Positions 6,096-7,307 of a stretch of 7,307 nucleotides of DNA are shown here, piece by piece; positions within the stretch are counted from its first letter, which is position 1, and each line of letters opens with the position of its first letter. Source of the stretch: an uncultured Collinsella sp. (lineage in GTDB: Bacteria > Actinomycetota > Coriobacteriia > Coriobacteriales > Coriobacteriaceae). Under the pieces are notes generated by a model. That model was not told the origin of the DNA and searched no databases. It saw nothing but the letters and a program-made list of their open reading frames with translations. The position numbers and the translations under genes are program-made. The stretch is taken from positions 1 to 7,307 of the forward strand of contig CATZTY010000047.1 of NCBI GenBank assembly GCA_958424475.1, given 5' to 3'.

Positions 6096-7070
6096 TTAGC
6101 CAAGGACACGGGCCATACGCGTCTTAAACTCGGACAGGAAGCGTGGGGCATCCACGGTCAGCGCCACAAGCGCGCTCTTGTCCGGATCGGATAGGCGGCG
6201 CTCGTCGCAAATGGTGCGGCCGCGATACTCGCCCAGCAGATCAACACGCAGATTACAGCCGAGCGCGCCCACGAGCGTGGGGTCGATCGCCACGGCGACG
6301 GCAAGCGGATCGTGCAGCGCGCAGCCACCCAGGTAGGGGGCGTTCATCTCGTACGAGCCAATGTAGTGCTCCACCATGCTCGCAAACGCGCAACCGGCCA
6401 TGGTGCCCGAGCCCGTCCAGCCGGCAATGTCGCGGCGTGTGAGCACCACGCGATGCGTCACGTCCAGACCCACCATGGTGAGCTTACGGCCCGAGCGCAG
6501 CACCGCGTCGGCTGCCTCGGGGTCGCTCGCCATATTGGCCTCGGCGCCCGCGCTCACGTTGCCGGGCACGGTAAGGGCGCCGCCCATCACGACCACGCGG
6601 CCGATGGACATCATCGCCGCCGCATCGCGCTCCAGGGCGAGCGCCAGGTTGGAGAGCGGGCCAGCCGCTACGTAGACCAGATCGGGACCATAGGTGCGCG
6701 CGGCATCGATCAGATAATCGACCGCAGCGTTGCCGTCGGCCGAGGTCGCCCCCACCGGCTCGTAGGGCGACGCGGGCACGCTCGCGCCGCCGATGCCGTT
6801 CTTGCCGTGAATGAGCGCGGTGGACGCCGGCGGCGTATAGGGCTCAGTCGCCTGCAGAGGACGGTCGGCACCCAGGTACACCGGAACCTCGGGGCGACCC
6901 AGCAGATCGAGCACCGCCAGGCAGTTGTGCGCCGATTGCTCGACGCGCACGTTGCCAAAGCACGTGGTGATGCCCACGAGCTCCACCTCGGGGCTCGCGA
7001 TGGCATAGGCCAGCGCCATCGCATCGTCCACACCCATATCCAGATCAAGGATCAGCTTCTTGATTGCCAT
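6096..7070 (-). CDS. Nucleoside hydrolase, inosine-uridine preferring (IUNH) family
   Basis: A 324-residue cytoplasmic enzyme of the usual family length. It should hydrolyse the N-glycosidic bond of ribonucleosides to give free base and ribose. The N-terminal calcium-binding motif reads LDLDMGVDDA (D9, D11, D15, D16), where most members have DTDPGxDDA, so the proline is replaced by methionine. Other family blocks are present: GITTCFGNV (33-41), AAGPLSNLALAL (135-146), VMGGALTVPGNVSAGAEANM (161-180) with N171 and N179 near the ribose site, SDPEAA, and HDPLAVA (253-259) with H253 and calcium ligand D254. The ATG at 7070 has GGAG 7 nt upstream. It lies 30 nt after the stop codon of a ribokinase-like gene on the same strand, which suggests a nucleoside/ribose salvage operon. 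Base preference cannot be read from the sequence, so no rih symbol is given. Confidence 0.94.
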   Translation of the reverse strand: MAIKKLILDLDMGVDDAMALAYAIASPEVELVGITTCFGNVRVEQSAHNCLAVLDLLGRPEVPVYLGADRPLQATEPYTPPASTALIHGKNGIGGASVPASPYEPVGATSADGNAAVDYLIDAARTYGPDLVYVAAGPLSNLALALERDAAAMMSIGRVVVMGGALTVPGNVSAGAEANMASDPEAADAVLRSGRKLTMVGLDVTHRVVLTRRDIAGWTGSGTMAGCAFASMVEHYIGSYEMNAPYLGGCALHDPLAVAVAIDPTLVGALGCNLRVDLLGEYRGRTICDERRLSDPDKSALVALTVDAPRFLSEFKTRMARVLG

Positions 7071-7100
7071 TGTTCTACTCCGCTTCTCCGTCTTTATCGT

Positions 7101-7307
7101 TTAACCAAACCAATGTTCAACTTCGGCGCGCGTGGGAATCGATTGCTGAGCGCCCAGGCGCGACACCGTCACTGCCGAGGCGCGAGCACCCGCGGCCATG
7201 CACTCAAAGAGCGGCAGGCCCTCTAGGCGAGCCGCCGCCAACGCGCCGATAAACGTATCGCCGGCGGCCGTGGTATCGACTACCGTGCTCGAAAGTGCCG
7301 GCATGCG
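7101..7307 (-). CDS. PfkB family sugar kinase, probably ribokinase; C-terminal part only, cut by the window edge
   Basis: The frame is open from the window edge (7307) to TAA at 7101-7103 and encodes the last 68 residues. It contains the second PfkB signature, [22 protein letters not shown], including the anion-hole/catalytic-base motif TAAGD (the D is the catalytic base in this family). The helix [30 protein letters not shown] follows, which matches the conserved end of ribokinases. The usual residue after TT is G; here it is A, a common variant. With the nucleoside hydrolase gene 30 nt downstream, phosphorylation of released ribose is the likely role, but a related nucleoside or sugar kinase cannot be excluded because the N-terminal substrate-binding part lies outside the window. 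The ATG at 7304 is an internal codon, not the start. Confidence 0.9.
   Translation of the reverse strand, partial: RMPALSSTVVDTTAAGDTFIGALAAARLEGLPLFECMAAGARASAVTVSRLGAQQSIPTRAEVEHWFG

Noticed and set aside
6312..7226. 304-residue open frame on the plus strand opposite the nucleoside hydrolase gene
   Set aside because: The composition is abnormal (very rich in H, R, A, G), there is no family match, and it runs across the junction of two real minus-strand genes.
1..7307. CRISPR array, tRNA, rRNA, insertion sequence or prophage genes
   Set aside because: No regularly spaced direct repeats, tRNA-like cloverleaf, transposase or phage protein motifs were seen on either strand.

Overview
The window looks like a piece of a GC-rich gut actinobacterium of the class Coriobacteriia, most likely Collinsella or a relative. 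This is an inference from four things: high GC with GC-rich third codon positions, an Ig-like cell-surface tail of a type common in that group, a DUF4867 protein, and a 7TM sensor of the kind common in anaerobic Coriobacteriia and Clostridia. No phage, transposase, CRISPR array, tRNA or rRNA was seen. Only the first, truncated gene is on the plus strand; all the others are on the minus strand.

Layout, left to right: (1) the 3' end of a plus-strand gene for a predicted extracytoplasmic beta-sandwich protein (1-357); (2) a convergent intergenic gap with two perfect hairpins (408-442 and 474-514); (3) a minus-strand signalling operon (about 4463 down to 548) with a multi-pass membrane sensor that has no visible kinase catalytic motifs, a second multi-pass sensor that is a complete histidine kinase, and a NarL/LuxR-type response regulator; (4) a 21-bp-stem palindromic repeat (4661-4711) carrying a GGGACAGGCACCTTT core, in the gap before the operon; (5) a monocistronic DUF4867 gene (4717-5361) whose promoter is covered by an ordered array of TGTTC/GAACA half-sites; (6) luxS (5506-5994) with a textbook intrinsic terminator; (7) a nucleoside hydrolase gene (6096-7070) preceded by the 3' end of a ribokinase-like PfkB gene (7101-7307), probably one salvage operon.

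How the genes work together: the three signalling genes overlap by 4 bp at each junction (GTGA, then ATGA), so they are probably made in fixed proportion and act as one pathway: sensor or accessory subunit, kinase, then DNA-binding regulator. The nucleoside hydrolase and the sugar kinase fit a route from nucleosides to base plus ribose and then ribose phosphate. LuxS, next to them, handles another ribosyl compound (S-ribosylhomocysteine) in the activated methyl cycle and makes the AI-2 precursor. The DUF4867 gene has unknown function, but its promoter architecture points to control by a DeoR/GlpR-like sugar regulator.

The items most worth a second look are the half-site array upstream of the DUF4867 gene, the split sensor/kinase/regulator operon with a catalytically silent 7TM partner, and the palindromic repeat at 4661-4711.
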